Positions 54,476 to 63,153 of a stretch of 64,000 nucleotides of DNA are shown here, one piece after another. Origin of the DNA: Bacillus zhangzhouensis (lineage in GTDB: Bacteria; Bacillota; Bacilli; Bacillales; Bacillaceae). The notes beneath the pieces were generated by a model. It had not been told where the DNA came from. It ran no database searches and saw only the letters and a list, made by a program, of their open reading frames with translations. A program made the position numbers and the translations under genes. Positions within the stretch are counted from its first letter, which is position 1. Every line of letters begins with the position of its first letter. The DNA lies in the NCBI RefSeq assembly GCF_000715205.1, contig NZ_JOTP01000003.1, positions 124,001-188,000 of the forward strand. Direction: 5' to 3'.

Positions 54476-55615
54476 GTGAAAAAACTAAATGTAATGACTA
54501 TTTTCGGTACTAGACCTGAAGCAATCAAAATGGCTCCACTTGTCCTTGAACTTAATAAACATCCACAAATAAATTCAATTGTCACTGTAACAGCTCAGCA
54601 TAGAGAAATGCTTGACCAAGTCCTTGAAGCTTTTTCTATTACGCCAGATCATGATCTAAACATCATGAAACAGCGTCAAACATTATCAGAAATCACATCA
54701 AATGCACTGTTGAAGCTAGATCAGTTATTCCAAGAGGAAAAGCCTGATATTGTCCTTGTTCATGGTGACACAACGACAACCTTTGCGGGAAGTCTGGCTG
54801 CTTTTTATCACCAAATTTCTGTTGGTCATGTTGAGGCAGGCCTAAGAACACACAATAAGTATTCACCATTCCCAGAGGAATTGAACCGTCAAATGACAGG
54901 CACCATTGCCGATATTCATTTTTCACCTACAAATGAGGCGAAGCAGAATCTTTTGGTAGAAAATAAAAAAGAAGAGACCATATGTGTGACAGGGAATACC
55001 GCCATTGACGCTCTGCAAACAACGGTCACAGAACAGTATCAACATCCTATTTTAGAGAAAATAGGCACAGATAAAATGATTTTGTTAACAGCTCATCGCA
55101 GGGAGAATCTTGGCCAGCCGATGAAAAACATGTTTAGAGCGATTAGACGTGTTGTAGAAGAGTTCGAAGATGTACAAGTCGTATACCCTGTTCATTTAAA
55201 TCCTGCCGTTCGTGATGCGGCTCAGACGGAATTCAGTGATCTCGATCGTGTGCACTTAATTGAACCGCTTGAAGTGGTTGATTTCCATAACTTTGCGGCA
55301 GCTTCACACTTTATTTTAACGGATTCTGGCGGCGTGCAAGAGGAGGCTCCTTCTTTAGGGAAGCCAGTATTGGTGCTACGTGACACAACGGAACGCCCAG
55401 AAGGCGTCAAAGCTGGCACGCTCAAGCTTGCTGGGACAGATGAGGATACCATTTACCAGATGACAAAAGAGCTGCTAGAAGACCAGCAAGAGTACGACAA
55501 AATGTCGAAGGCTTCTAACCCTTATGGTGATGGACAAGCGTCGAAACGAATCGTTCAAGAGCTCCTTCATCGTTTTGGATTAAGTGAAGAAAAGCCAGCC
55601 CCATTTCAATCATAA
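54476..55615 (+). CDS. mnaA: UDP-N-acetylglucosamine 2-epimerase MnaA
   Basis: A 379-residue non-hydrolysing UDP-GlcNAc 2-epimerase that supplies UDP-ManNAc to TagA. Motifs: TIFGTRPEAIKMAPL, VLVHGDTTTTFAGSLAAFY, HVEAGLRT, TAHRRENLG and LTDSGGVQEEAPSLGKPVLVLR. The GTG at 54476 follows AGGAAAGAGG and matches the conserved start; the earlier frame start at 54431 falls in a promoter-like TATAAT (54436-54441). B. subtilis MnaA has 380 residues. Confidence 0.95.
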   Translation: MKKLNVMTIFGTRPEAIKMAPLVLELNKHPQINSIVTVTAQHREMLDQVLEAFSITPDHDLNIMKQRQTLSEITSNALLKLDQLFQEEKPDIVLVHGDTTTTFAGSLAAFYHQISVGHVEAGLRTHNKYSPFPEELNRQMTGTIADIHFSPTNEAKQNLLVENKKEETICVTGNTAIDALQTTVTEQYQHPILEKIGTDKMILLTAHRRENLGQPMKNMFRAIRRVVEEFEDVQVVYPVHLNPAVRDAAQTEFSDLDRVHLIEPLEVVDFHNFAAASHFILTDSGGVQEEAPSLGKPVLVLRDTTERPEGVKAGTLKLAGTDEDTIYQMTKELLEDQQEYDKMSKASNPYGDGQASKRIVQELLHRFGLSEEKPAPFQS

Positions 55616-55650
55616 AAAAAGAAGACTACATTCCTGTAGTCTTCTTTTTT
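55615..55650. terminator. Bidirectional terminator between mnaA and tagU
   Basis: Stem GAAGACTACA (55621-55630) with TGTAGTCTTC (55635-55644), four-base loop, flanked by runs of A and T. It serves both convergent genes. Confidence 0.92.
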
Positions 55651-56569
55651 ACTGTTCCAAACTTTCCTTCAATTCCTTCTTCACTTTCGCTAAACTACTG
55701 TCATCAAGCTGGTAGTAATAAATGTTATTGATTCGTGTGCCTGTGCCTTTCAGCTCGTGCTGTTTCACACGCTTTCTAGCATCACGATAATCATTCATCA
55801 TCGTCCACATATCGTCAAATGACATGTTTGTTTTCATGTTATTTTCTACAACTTTGAACATATCGCCGAATTTCGTAATGGATGAAATGTTGGCACCTTT
55901 TGCAATGATGCCTTCAATCACTTGACGCTGTCTTTGCTGACGTCCGAAGTCACCTTTTGGATCTTGCTTTCTCATTCTTGTATAGGCAAGGGCTTGATCA
56001 CCATTCAGGTTAATCTCTCCTGTACCAAATGAATGACCGTCATAGCTGAAAGCAAACGTGCTATTCACCGTGATGCCGCCAAGTGTATCGACAATATCTT
56101 TAAAGCTCTCCATATTGACTTTGACAAAATAATCAACAGGTACATCAAGCAGTTCTTCTACTGTATCAGCTGCCATTTGTGTGCCGCCGAATGCATAGGA
56201 GTGGTTGATTTTATCCATTGTGCCTTTTCCGACAATCTTTGTATACGTATCACGCGGAATACTTACCATCTCGGTTGTTTTGGTTTTCGGATTCACTGTC
56301 ATGTATATTAATGTATCTGCACGGCCGCGGTCATTCTTTCTTTCATCGACACCCATCACTAAAATGGAGATCGGGTCTTTTTTACTTAAATCGACATCTT
56401 TATCACGCTTATCTGACTTCTTTAAGTTCTCCTGAATGCCTGCGACGGTTGATGCTGCTGTGTTCCAAAGATGATATGCGTATCCGCCAGTTGCTAATAC
56501 GAATAAGCCAATAATCGATAAAACAATCCAAAGAACCTTTTTCTTCTTTCTTTTTCTCTCAGCTCTCAT
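55649..56569 (-). CDS. tagU: LytR-CpsA-Psr ligase TagU (LytR)
   Basis: A 306-residue LCP protein, the same length as B. subtilis LytR/TagU. A basic N-terminus and one membrane segment (VLWIVLSIIGLFVLATGGYAY) precede the LCP domain: ISILVMGVDERKNDRGRADT, SIPRDTYTKIVGKGTMDKI and ALAYTRMRKQDPKGDFGRQ. A GTG at 56581 lies inside the ribosome-binding site, so the ATG at 56569 is the start. It attaches teichoic acid to peptidoglycan and is divergent from lytABC. Confidence 0.95.
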   Translation of the reverse strand: MRAERKRKKKKVLWIVLSIIGLFVLATGGYAYHLWNTAASTVAGIQENLKKSDKRDKDVDLSKKDPISILVMGVDERKNDRGRADTLIYMTVNPKTKTTEMVSIPRDTYTKIVGKGTMDKINHSYAFGGTQMAADTVEELLDVPVDYFVKVNMESFKDIVDTLGGITVNSTFAFSYDGHSFGTGEINLNGDQALAYTRMRKQDPKGDFGRQQRQRQVIEGIIAKGANISSITKFGDMFKVVENNMKTNMSFDDMWTMMNDYRDARKRVKQHELKGTGTRINNIYYYQLDDSSLAKVKKELKESLEQ

Positions 56570-56705
56570 AATGTCCCTCACCTTTTCTATGATTCTTCCA
56601 TGATTATAGGTTTACGAATCTTGATAAACAAGTTATTTTTTTACTCTGAACCTAGATATAGACGTTGTAACAAAAAAAAGGTTTCAAAAAACCTTAAATT
56701 TACCT

Positions 56706-56731
56706 TAAAATATTAAGTTATAAGACGATAC
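56706..56731 (+). promoter_or_regulatory. Candidate sigma-D promoter of lytABC
   Basis: TAAA (56706-56709), 14-base spacer and GACGATAC (56724-56731) resemble the sigma-D consensus, about 20 bases before the lytA start. Sigma-D control of B. subtilis lytABC is established. Confidence 0.65.
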
Positions 56732-56751
56732 AAAGACATGAGGTGAAAAAA

Positions 56752-57075
56752 ATGAAGAAAATCGTCGTTTTACCGTTCTTAATACTACTACTAGGTTTCG
56801 TGCTCACAGCATGTGGAACGGCTGAGCAGTCCTCAGGAGAAAACAAGACAAGCAGTTCAACTCCTCAGGTGCTGGAAGAAAAAGCTGAATTTATTGGAAT
56901 GGCTGATGCACATACAGTCGAAGTGAAAAAAGTGAATACGACATTAAGCTATGAGTTTACGGATAATTTTAAAGATGTGTTAAATGAATTTAAACCAGGT
57001 GACAAAGTAGAAATCTCTTACTTTATCAATGACAGTGGTCAAAAGGAAATTCAGAAGATAGAAAAACAGAAGTAA
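56752..57075 (+). CDS. lytA: Lipoprotein LytA of the autolysin operon
   Basis: A 107-residue lipoprotein: signal peptide ending LTAC (Cys21), short Ser/Gln-rich linker, and a compact C-terminal domain (AEFIGMADAHTVEV, KPGDKVEISYFIND). A GTG at 56743 is in frame but part of the ribosome-binding site GAGGTG. B. subtilis LytA (102 aa) occupies the same place and is suggested to help secrete or stabilise LytB and LytC. A paralogue with a long acidic linker is at 61701. Confidence 0.88.
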   Translation: MKKIVVLPFLILLLGFVLTACGTAEQSSGENKTSSSTPQVLEEKAEFIGMADAHTVEVKKVNTTLSYEFTDNFKDVLNEFKPGDKVEISYFINDSGQKEIQKIEKQK

Positions 57076-57099
57076 AAAAGATGGGCGGGATGAACAAAA

Positions 57100-59208
57100 T
57101 TGAAGAAAACAGGCATTACACTAATCGTTCTCATGACACTGACTCTACTAGTTGCACCCTTTCAGTCTGCCACGGCTAGCTCGACAATTTCAGTGAAATT
57201 GTCTAATTATATCGGAAACAAAAAAAGTATGGATCTATCTACAACTGGAGAATACAAGCTTTCAGGATCTAATGTCGCTGTTACGAAAAGATATGATGGC
57301 AAAAATCGATATGAAGTAGCCAATAGCATCGCATCTGCTGGCTGGTCAAATCCTTCAACCGTTGTGATTGTCAGCCGAGACGCATTTGATCATGCCATTT
57401 CTGTATCACCGCTTGCATACAAGCTTGGTGCGCCCATTTTGTACACGAATATTGAAAAGCTGACCAAAACAACAGAAAACCAGCTGAAGAAAATGAAGCC
57501 GGATAACATCCTGATTGTCGGTAATACGAAAAGTATTTCAACAGCTGCTGAGAAATCCATTAAAAAGTATGGCAAAGTCAGACGTATTAGTGGAAAAGAC
57601 AAGTTTGAAATATCCCAAAAAATTGCTAAAGAAATGGGTAACTATAAGCAAGCCGTCGTTGTTGGCGGGAACTCGTTTATGAATGGGATTGCGATCGCAT
57701 CCTATGCATCGAGAAAGGGATACCCAATCCTGTTAACAAAAAAAGATTCCATTCCGTCTTATAAAATGCCAAGTAAAGTCATCATCATCGGCAGTACGAA
57801 AAGTACTGGACAAAAAGTAGAGAATCAAATCAAAAAAACCTCACAGGTGACACGAATCAGCGGTGCCAATCGCTACGAATTATCTGTGAATATTATCAAG
57901 AAACTAAATATCAATGCAGATAAAGTCTATTTGGCAAAAGCCGCTAGCTATATTTATGCCATGCCGATGTCGCAATTGGCTGCAAAATCCAACAGTACCG
58001 TTGTGTATGTGAAACCGGATTCTGTCACAGCGTCATTAAAAGCACTGCTGAAAGAAAAAGGTACATATGCTTACCACCTTGCTGGTAGCACAAGTGCGAT
58101 TAAAGATAGCTTGAAAAATTCATTAGCCAAACAAGTCTATCTGAAAAAAAATCAAAACTACCAATTGAATATTTCTAACGGAAAAATTTCATTAAAAGGT
58201 ATAAAGACGTATAACACATTAAGAGTTGTTCCTGAGAAATATTCAACGAAAAATGTCCTTCAAATTGCAGGAAAGCCTTACTTAGGTAATGTAAACTTTG
58301 CAATTGAATCAGGTAATATCAGGCCGACTCTCGAAAATATTCCATTTGAAGACTATCTAAAAGGTGTTGTGCCTAATGAAATGCCTGCAAGCTGGCATGT
58401 TGAAGCATTAAAAGCACAGGCAGTTGCCGCTAGAACGTATTCAGTGAAAAGTATTGGAAAAGTCGTACCTGATACAACAGCCTTCCAAGTATATGGAGGA
58501 TATAACTGGTACACGAATTCGACAAAAGCTGTCGATGCCACAAAAGGAAAGGTTCTGAAATATAACAATCAACTCATTTCAGCAACCTATTATTCTAGTA
58601 ACGGCGGTTATACAGAGGCAAGTGAAGAAGTGTGGGCAAATGCACTGCCGTACTTAGTGGCCAAAAAGGACACAAAAGATCCGGTCAATGCTTGGACACT
58701 TAAACTCTCTAAAAAACAATTAGGCACTACATTAACTGCAAGTACAGCAGCATCTCAGTGGTCTAAGGCAAAAGAGACAAATACAGCCGACCTTGCTGGT
58801 CTCAAATCATGGCTTTTGAAAAACAAAGAAACAGCTGCATCTGATATGAAAATCGCAACAATCTCAAGCCTTACGTTTTCAGGGAAAACAAAAGGCCAGC
58901 GTGCAAAGACGGTATCCATCAAGTTGACATACCATCTGAAAAACAAGACAGGCACGTATACAGTGAACAAAAGCACAACGGCAAGTATGAAGATGACAGA
59001 GTTTAGATCAGTCATGGGCGCAACAAAGGTCAAAAGCACGTTTGCGTCAGTGAAAAACAATACAAATGACTTCACGATTTCAGGAAAAGGGTATGGTCAC
59101 GGCATTGGCATGAGCCAATACGGAGCCAAAGCTAGAGCTGAATCTGGAAACTCATACTCTTCCATACTTTCGTTCTACTATCCAGGTACGAAACTAACAA
59201 ACTATTAA
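57100..59208 (+). CDS. lytB: Amidase modifier LytB (SpoIID-type, cell wall binding)
   Basis: A 702-residue secreted protein (B. subtilis LytB is 705). Signal peptide ends near residue 26; three cell-wall-binding type 2 repeats follow (VTKRYDGKNRYEVANSIA, VRRISGKDKFEISQKIA, VTRISGANRYELSVNII), then a SpoIID domain from about residue 410 (IPFEDYLKGVVPNEMPASW, AVAARTYS, SNGGYTEASEEVW). The C-terminus GKGYGHGIGMSQYGA is typical. It enhances the activity of LytC. Start is TTG, 25 bases after lytA. Confidence 0.93.
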   Translation: MKKTGITLIVLMTLTLLVAPFQSATASSTISVKLSNYIGNKKSMDLSTTGEYKLSGSNVAVTKRYDGKNRYEVANSIASAGWSNPSTVVIVSRDAFDHAISVSPLAYKLGAPILYTNIEKLTKTTENQLKKMKPDNILIVGNTKSISTAAEKSIKKYGKVRRISGKDKFEISQKIAKEMGNYKQAVVVGGNSFMNGIAIASYASRKGYPILLTKKDSIPSYKMPSKVIIIGSTKSTGQKVENQIKKTSQVTRISGANRYELSVNIIKKLNINADKVYLAKAASYIYAMPMSQLAAKSNSTVVYVKPDSVTASLKALLKEKGTYAYHLAGSTSAIKDSLKNSLAKQVYLKKNQNYQLNISNGKISLKGIKTYNTLRVVPEKYSTKNVLQIAGKPYLGNVNFAIESGNIRPTLENIPFEDYLKGVVPNEMPASWHVEALKAQAVAARTYSVKSIGKVVPDTTAFQVYGGYNWYTNSTKAVDATKGKVLKYNNQLISATYYSSNGGYTEASEEVWANALPYLVAKKDTKDPVNAWTLKLSKKQLGTTLTASTAASQWSKAKETNTADLAGLKSWLLKNKETAASDMKIATISSLTFSGKTKGQRAKTVSIKLTYHLKNKTGTYTVNKSTTASMKMTEFRSVMGATKVKSTFASVKNNTNDFTISGKGYGHGIGMSQYGAKARAESGNSYSSILSFYYPGTKLTNY

Positions 59209-59231
59209 AAGATAAAAGGAGGACTCAGAAG

Positions 59232-60722
59232 ATGCGCTCAATCATGAAAACAGCCATCCTCAGCCTCATCGCCATTTTCGTTATCGTTCCAACAGCTTCG
59301 GCAGATAATTCAGTCTCACGAATTGACGGTGGGAGCCGGTATGCTGTAGCGGCAAACGTAGCGAAAAAAGGATGGGGAACTGCAAGTACAGTCGTTTTAG
59401 TAGGAAAAACTGCGTATGCAGATGCAACGGCAGGGATTCCACTCGCACATCAAAAAAATGGACCAGTTCTTTACACAAACAGTACAAGTCTTTCGGGCGA
59501 TACGAAAAAAGCTTTAACGGCATTAAAGACAAAGACGGTCATTGTCTTAGGCAGCACATCAAGTGTGTCAAACAACGTGGTCAACCAAGTAAAGAAAATG
59601 GGCATTTCCACACAACGTATTTCTGGGAAAAACCGATATGAACTATCTGCGAATATCGCGAAAAAAATGAAAACGCCAGCAGGTGTCGTTGTCGTTGAAG
59701 GTTCCTTCTATGCGCATGGGATTGCGATTGCACCTGTAGCGGCACAAAAAGGATTCCCAATTCTATACACAGATAAAAAGGGACTTCGTTCTGAAATCGC
59801 TTCTGTTGCAAAAGCAAGCAATGTCAAACAAACCATTGTAGTAGGCGGAGAGAATTACGTCACAAAAGCAGCTTACAATCAGTTGAAATCTCCAACGCGC
59901 ATCAAAGGCTCTACTCGTTATGATGTCGCTGCGAATATTGTGAAGAAATACAATATGAGTATAAATAACACGTATGTATCAAGAGGATTTGGCTATGCCA
60001 CTTCATCATCTGCGGCAGGAATTGCGGCGAAGCAAAACAAAGCATTGCTTCTAACGAATGAAAAGACGGTACCAAAAGTAACAAGAGCGACGATTAGCAG
60101 TAAAAAAATCACCAAATTTACTGTCGTAGGCAGTACAAATACGGTGACACCAACTGTCGTGAATCAATTGAAAAACCCTGTCATCGGGAAAAAAGTATTC
60201 ATTGACCCAGGTCATGGCGCTCATGATTCAGGAGCTGTAGGCTACGGATTATATGAAAAGAACTTGAATTTAGATGTAGCAAAGCGTTTAAATACGAAAT
60301 TAAACAACGCTGGTGCACTTGTTACCATGTCAAGAACATCAGACACATTTGATAGTCTTCAAACACGAGTGAGCAAAGGCGCGAATGCAACAGCAGATAT
60401 CTTCATTAGTGTCCATGCCAACTCAAATGATAACAGCAGTGCAAACGGAACAGAAACGTATTATGACAAAACATATGCGGCTGCAAACAGCCTGAAGCTG
60501 GCGCAAAACATCCAGCCTAAAATGGTCAGTGCTCTAGGCACAAGAGACCGTGGTGTGAAAACAGCTGGCTTCTATGTCATTAAGTACTCTAAGATGCCAA
60601 GTGTTCTCTTAGAAACTGGTTTCGTTTCCAGTCCAGTTGATTCAAATATTTTGAAATCTGCCACGTATAAAGATCGATTAGCATCGGGTATTTCAAGCGG
60701 CGTGTCAGGCTATTTTAGATAA
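59232..60722 (+). CDS. lytC: N-acetylmuramoyl-L-alanine amidase LytC
   Basis: A 496-residue autolysin of the same length as B. subtilis LytC. After the signal peptide come three cell-wall-binding type 2 repeats (VSRIDGGSRYAVAAN, TQRISGKNRYELSAN, PTRIKGSTRYDVAAN), then an Amidase_3 domain from about residue 315 with zinc ligands in FIDPGHGAHDSG, GLYEKNLNLDVA and ISVHANSND, and catalytic Glu in VLLETGF. It cuts the amide between muramic acid and the stem peptide. A broken copy lies downstream. Confidence 0.95.
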   Translation: MRSIMKTAILSLIAIFVIVPTASADNSVSRIDGGSRYAVAANVAKKGWGTASTVVLVGKTAYADATAGIPLAHQKNGPVLYTNSTSLSGDTKKALTALKTKTVIVLGSTSSVSNNVVNQVKKMGISTQRISGKNRYELSANIAKKMKTPAGVVVVEGSFYAHGIAIAPVAAQKGFPILYTDKKGLRSEIASVAKASNVKQTIVVGGENYVTKAAYNQLKSPTRIKGSTRYDVAANIVKKYNMSINNTYVSRGFGYATSSSAAGIAAKQNKALLLTNEKTVPKVTRATISSKKITKFTVVGSTNTVTPTVVNQLKNPVIGKKVFIDPGHGAHDSGAVGYGLYEKNLNLDVAKRLNTKLNNAGALVTMSRTSDTFDSLQTRVSKGANATADIFISVHANSNDNSSANGTETYYDKTYAAANSLKLAQNIQPKMVSALGTRDRGVKTAGFYVIKYSKMPSVLLETGFVSSPVDSNILKSATYKDRLASGISSGVSGYFR

Positions 60723-60762
60723 GAACACATACTACATGAGGGGTGCCTAAGAAACTCCTCTA

Positions 60763-60798
60763 GGCTGCTCGAGAACGTCTCTCGGCAGCCTTTTTTCA
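60763..60798 (+). terminator. Terminator after lytC
   Basis: Stem AGGCTGC (60763-60769) with GCAGCCT (60786-60792), extended inside by CGAGA/TCTCG with one bulge, followed by TTTTT. Confidence 0.85.
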
Positions 60799-60852
60799 AA
60801 AGTCCATGAAGTGCTTCCAGGGTGAAGGGTTCAAACCAAGGAGGTTGACTTC

Positions 60853-61561
60853 ATGCGTTTTTCTATCAAATGTCTTGTACTTATTGGTATTTCACTATGT
60901 TTGTATGCACCATCTGTATTTGCGCAGCACACAGTATCGAGGATTGAAGGAAATAATCGGTATGAGGTGGCAGTGAATGCCGCGAAAAGGGGCTGGCCTG
61001 AAGCATCTATTGTTGTTCTAGTGGGCGGTGATGCTTATGCAGATGCCCTGAGTGCTGTGCCTTATGCCTTTGAGCAAGGTGCACCTGTCCTATTAACGAA
61101 TACTGGCAGTCTTTCAGGTGCAACAAAGTCAGGTCTACAGCAGTTGAAAACGAAACGGGATGTCTAGAACATCTGATACATTCGATTCCTTGCAAACACG
61201 TGTAAGCAAAGGGGCAAAGGCCAGTGCTGATGTGTTCATCAGTATCCACGCCAATGCAAATGATCACAGCGGTGCGAATGGAACAGAGACGTATTATGAT
61301 GCGACGTATGCTGCAGTCAATAGTTTAAAGCTGGCACAAAAGGTTCAGCCTCGGATGGTTAGTGCCCTTGGTACAAGAGATCGTGGTGTGAAAACAGCGG
61401 GGTTCTACGTTATCAAGTATTCCAAAATGCCAAGCATATTGCTAGAAACAGGCTTTGTGACAAGTCCAATTGATGCAAATATCTTAAAATCAACCACTGT
61501 AAAGGATCGGCTAGCTTCTGGTATCACTACTGGTGTATCTAATTACTTTGAATCAAAATAA
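60853..61561 (+). pseudogene. lytC paralogue broken by a large internal deletion
   Basis: The first 102 codons (60853 on, ATG after AGGAGG) encode a signal peptide and the first cell-wall-binding repeat (VSRIEGNNRYEVAVNAA) and stop at a TAG at 61165. In another frame, 61160-61561 encodes the C-terminal 133 residues of an amidase nearly identical to LytC (SIHANANDHSGANGTETYY, LLETGFVTSP). Aligned to lytC, about 790 bp are missing between AAACGG and ATGTCTAGAAC, and the join is out of frame. The DPGHG and first zinc ligands are lost, so no active enzyme is expected. Confidence 0.88.
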
Positions 61562-61700
61562 ACCGAATGAATGACATGTCAAGTTAAAAATACATTTCAT
61601 TTCGGGTGATCTTTGTTATAATTGAAACATAGAGGGTGGATTTTTTACGTATTTACCTTCAGACGACAGCAAATCGACAAATCATGAAGAGGTGACAATA

Positions 61701-62276
61701 TTGAAAAAATTAATCACAATGCCGTTTTTAGTATTGCTTCTAGGTGTAGTGCTCACAGCATGCGGCACAACAAATCAATCAAACGACAACAATACCGATA
61801 ACAGCAACAAAAAAGAAACAACTGAAGCGACTGATCAAAACAAAGAAAATGCATCAGACGAAAAAACGGAAGATAAGTCTGCAAGTGAAAAAGCAGATGA
61901 TCAAAGCAAAGAAACAGCTGCTAAAACAGAAGACCAAGCAGGTCAATCAGATGAAGATGCAAAAGAAAGCTCAAGTAAAGAAATCACAAAAGAAGAACCT
62001 GCAAAGGATCAATCAAAAGCTGAGTCTAAAACAAAGAAAGAATCAACAACGAATAAGAAAAATGAAGTCACCAAAGAAGGCACATATGTCGGTTTGGCTG
62101 ATGGACATACAATTGCTGTCAACATTGATGGAAAAGAAGTAGCTATTCAATTCGGAAATACATTTTCTAAACAAGTAAACAGCTTAAAAGAAGAATCAAA
62201 AGTGAAAGTAACCTATACAAAAGATGCGAACGGAACACTCAGACTTAAAACAATCGAATCCGTAAAGGCAAAATAA
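61701..62276 (+). CDS. LytA-like lipoprotein with long acidic linker
   Basis: A 191-residue lipoprotein starting with TTG six bases after GAAGAGGTG (a GTG at 61692 falls within that site). The signal peptide MPFLVLLLGVVLTACG is almost the same as that of LytA, and the C-terminal 65 residues (EGTYVGLADGHTIAVNIDGK, FGNTFSKQVNSLKEESKVKV) align with the LytA domain. Between lies about 100 residues of low-complexity Glu, Asp, Lys, Ser, Thr and Gln. It is probably a LytA paralogue spanning the wall. Function unknown. Confidence 0.8.
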   Translation: MKKLITMPFLVLLLGVVLTACGTTNQSNDNNTDNSNKKETTEATDQNKENASDEKTEDKSASEKADDQSKETAAKTEDQAGQSDEDAKESSSKEITKEEPAKDQSKAESKTKKESTTNKKNEVTKEGTYVGLADGHTIAVNIDGKEVAIQFGNTFSKQVNSLKEESKVKVTYTKDANGTLRLKTIESVKAK

Positions 62277-62290
62277 AGAAAAGACCCGTA

Positions 62291-62316
62291 GACCCGCAGA
62301 TTTGCGGGTCTTTTTT
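62291..62316 (+). terminator. Terminator after the LytA-like gene
   Basis: Perfect eight-base stem GACCCGCA (62291-62298) with TGCGGGTC (62303-62310), GATT loop, then TTTTTT. Confidence 0.9.
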
Positions 62317-62354
62317 ACGTTTAAAAGGGCATAACTTGATATAAGTGCACATTC

Positions 62355-62417
62355 TTAACACACTTTTACAAGACTTAACAGCCCATTTACATTTGCTTAA
62401 TGTTGCTCTGCTAAACT
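62355..62417 (+). promoter_or_regulatory. PhoP-box array and promoter of the tua operon
   Basis: Five half-sites follow each other with 10-11-base periodicity: TTAACA (62355), TTTACA (62365), TTAACA (62375), TTTACA (62386), TTAATG (62397). A -10-like TAAACT lies at 62412-62417 with no -35, as expected for PhoP-activated promoters. PhoP activation of tuaA under phosphate limitation is established in B. subtilis. Confidence 0.85.
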
Positions 62418-62475
62418 GACTTTCATAGAACATCTCTTTACACAACAACTACTTTGAATGGTGAGGTGCAGGTCA

Positions 62476-63135
62476 GTGAGCGCAGAGAAAGCGATGAATC
62501 TTTATAGAGAATATGAAGTGAGACGAAATCACTCTTTTGCCTTAACAGAACATATGGTTCGTTATTTATTTGCAAAACGTTTCATAGATTTAGTGTTCTC
62601 GTTCATCGGATTGATTTTGAGTACGCCAATCATTTTGCTGTTTGCCCTTTTGATTAAGTTAGAAACACCGGGGCCAGCCTTTTATATGCAGGAAAGGGTC
62701 GGGAAAGACGGTGTTTACTTTCAATTATGGAAGCTCAGATCGATGAGAACCGATGCAGAGAGCGGAGGAGCGAAATGGGCACAAAAAAACGACCCGCGTA
62801 TCACCAAAGTGGGGGCATTCATCCGTAAAACAAGAATTGATGAACTACCACAATTTATCAACGTGTTAAAAGGAGAAATGAGTATCGTAGGTCCGCGGCC
62901 GGAAAGACCGATGTTTACCGCAGAATTTAATCGCACGATTCCAGGCTTTACAAAAAGGCTGACGGTGAAGCCGGGGCTGACAGGTCTTGCTCAAGTAAAT
63001 GGAGGATATGAAATGAGTCCAAGTGAAAAGTTATCACACGACTTACAGTATATTCAAAACTTGACATTTTCTCTCGACACGCAGATTATGGTAAAAACGT
63101 TAAAAGTCATTATGACTGGTGACGGAGCCAGATAA
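62476..63135 (+). CDS. tuaA: Undecaprenyl-phosphate sugar phosphotransferase TuaA
   Basis: A 219-residue bacterial sugar transferase that starts teichuronic acid synthesis by loading a sugar phosphate onto the lipid carrier. One membrane segment ([21 protein letters not shown]) is followed by the catalytic domain: [49 protein letters not shown] and [11 protein letters not shown] at 62476 has GTGAGGTG upstream at seven bases; ATG at 62458 precedes that site. It begins the tua operon next to lytC, as in B. subtilis. Confidence 0.9.
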   Translation: MSAEKAMNLYREYEVRRNHSFALTEHMVRYLFAKRFIDLVFSFIGLILSTPIILLFALLIKLETPGPAFYMQERVGKDGVYFQLWKLRSMRTDAESGGAKWAQKNDPRITKVGAFIRKTRIDELPQFINVLKGEMSIVGPRPERPMFTAEFNRTIPGFTKRLTVKPGLTGLAQVNGGYEMSPSEKLSHDLQYIQNLTFSLDTQIMVKTLKVIMTGDGAR

Positions 63136-63153
63136 GTAAAGTAGGGAAGAGAA

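Noticed and set aside
61160..61561. Independent small amidase gene
   Set aside because: It lacks a signal peptide, ribosome-binding site and half the zinc ligands, and continues a lytC-type gene whose front lies directly upstream; treated as part of the broken copy.
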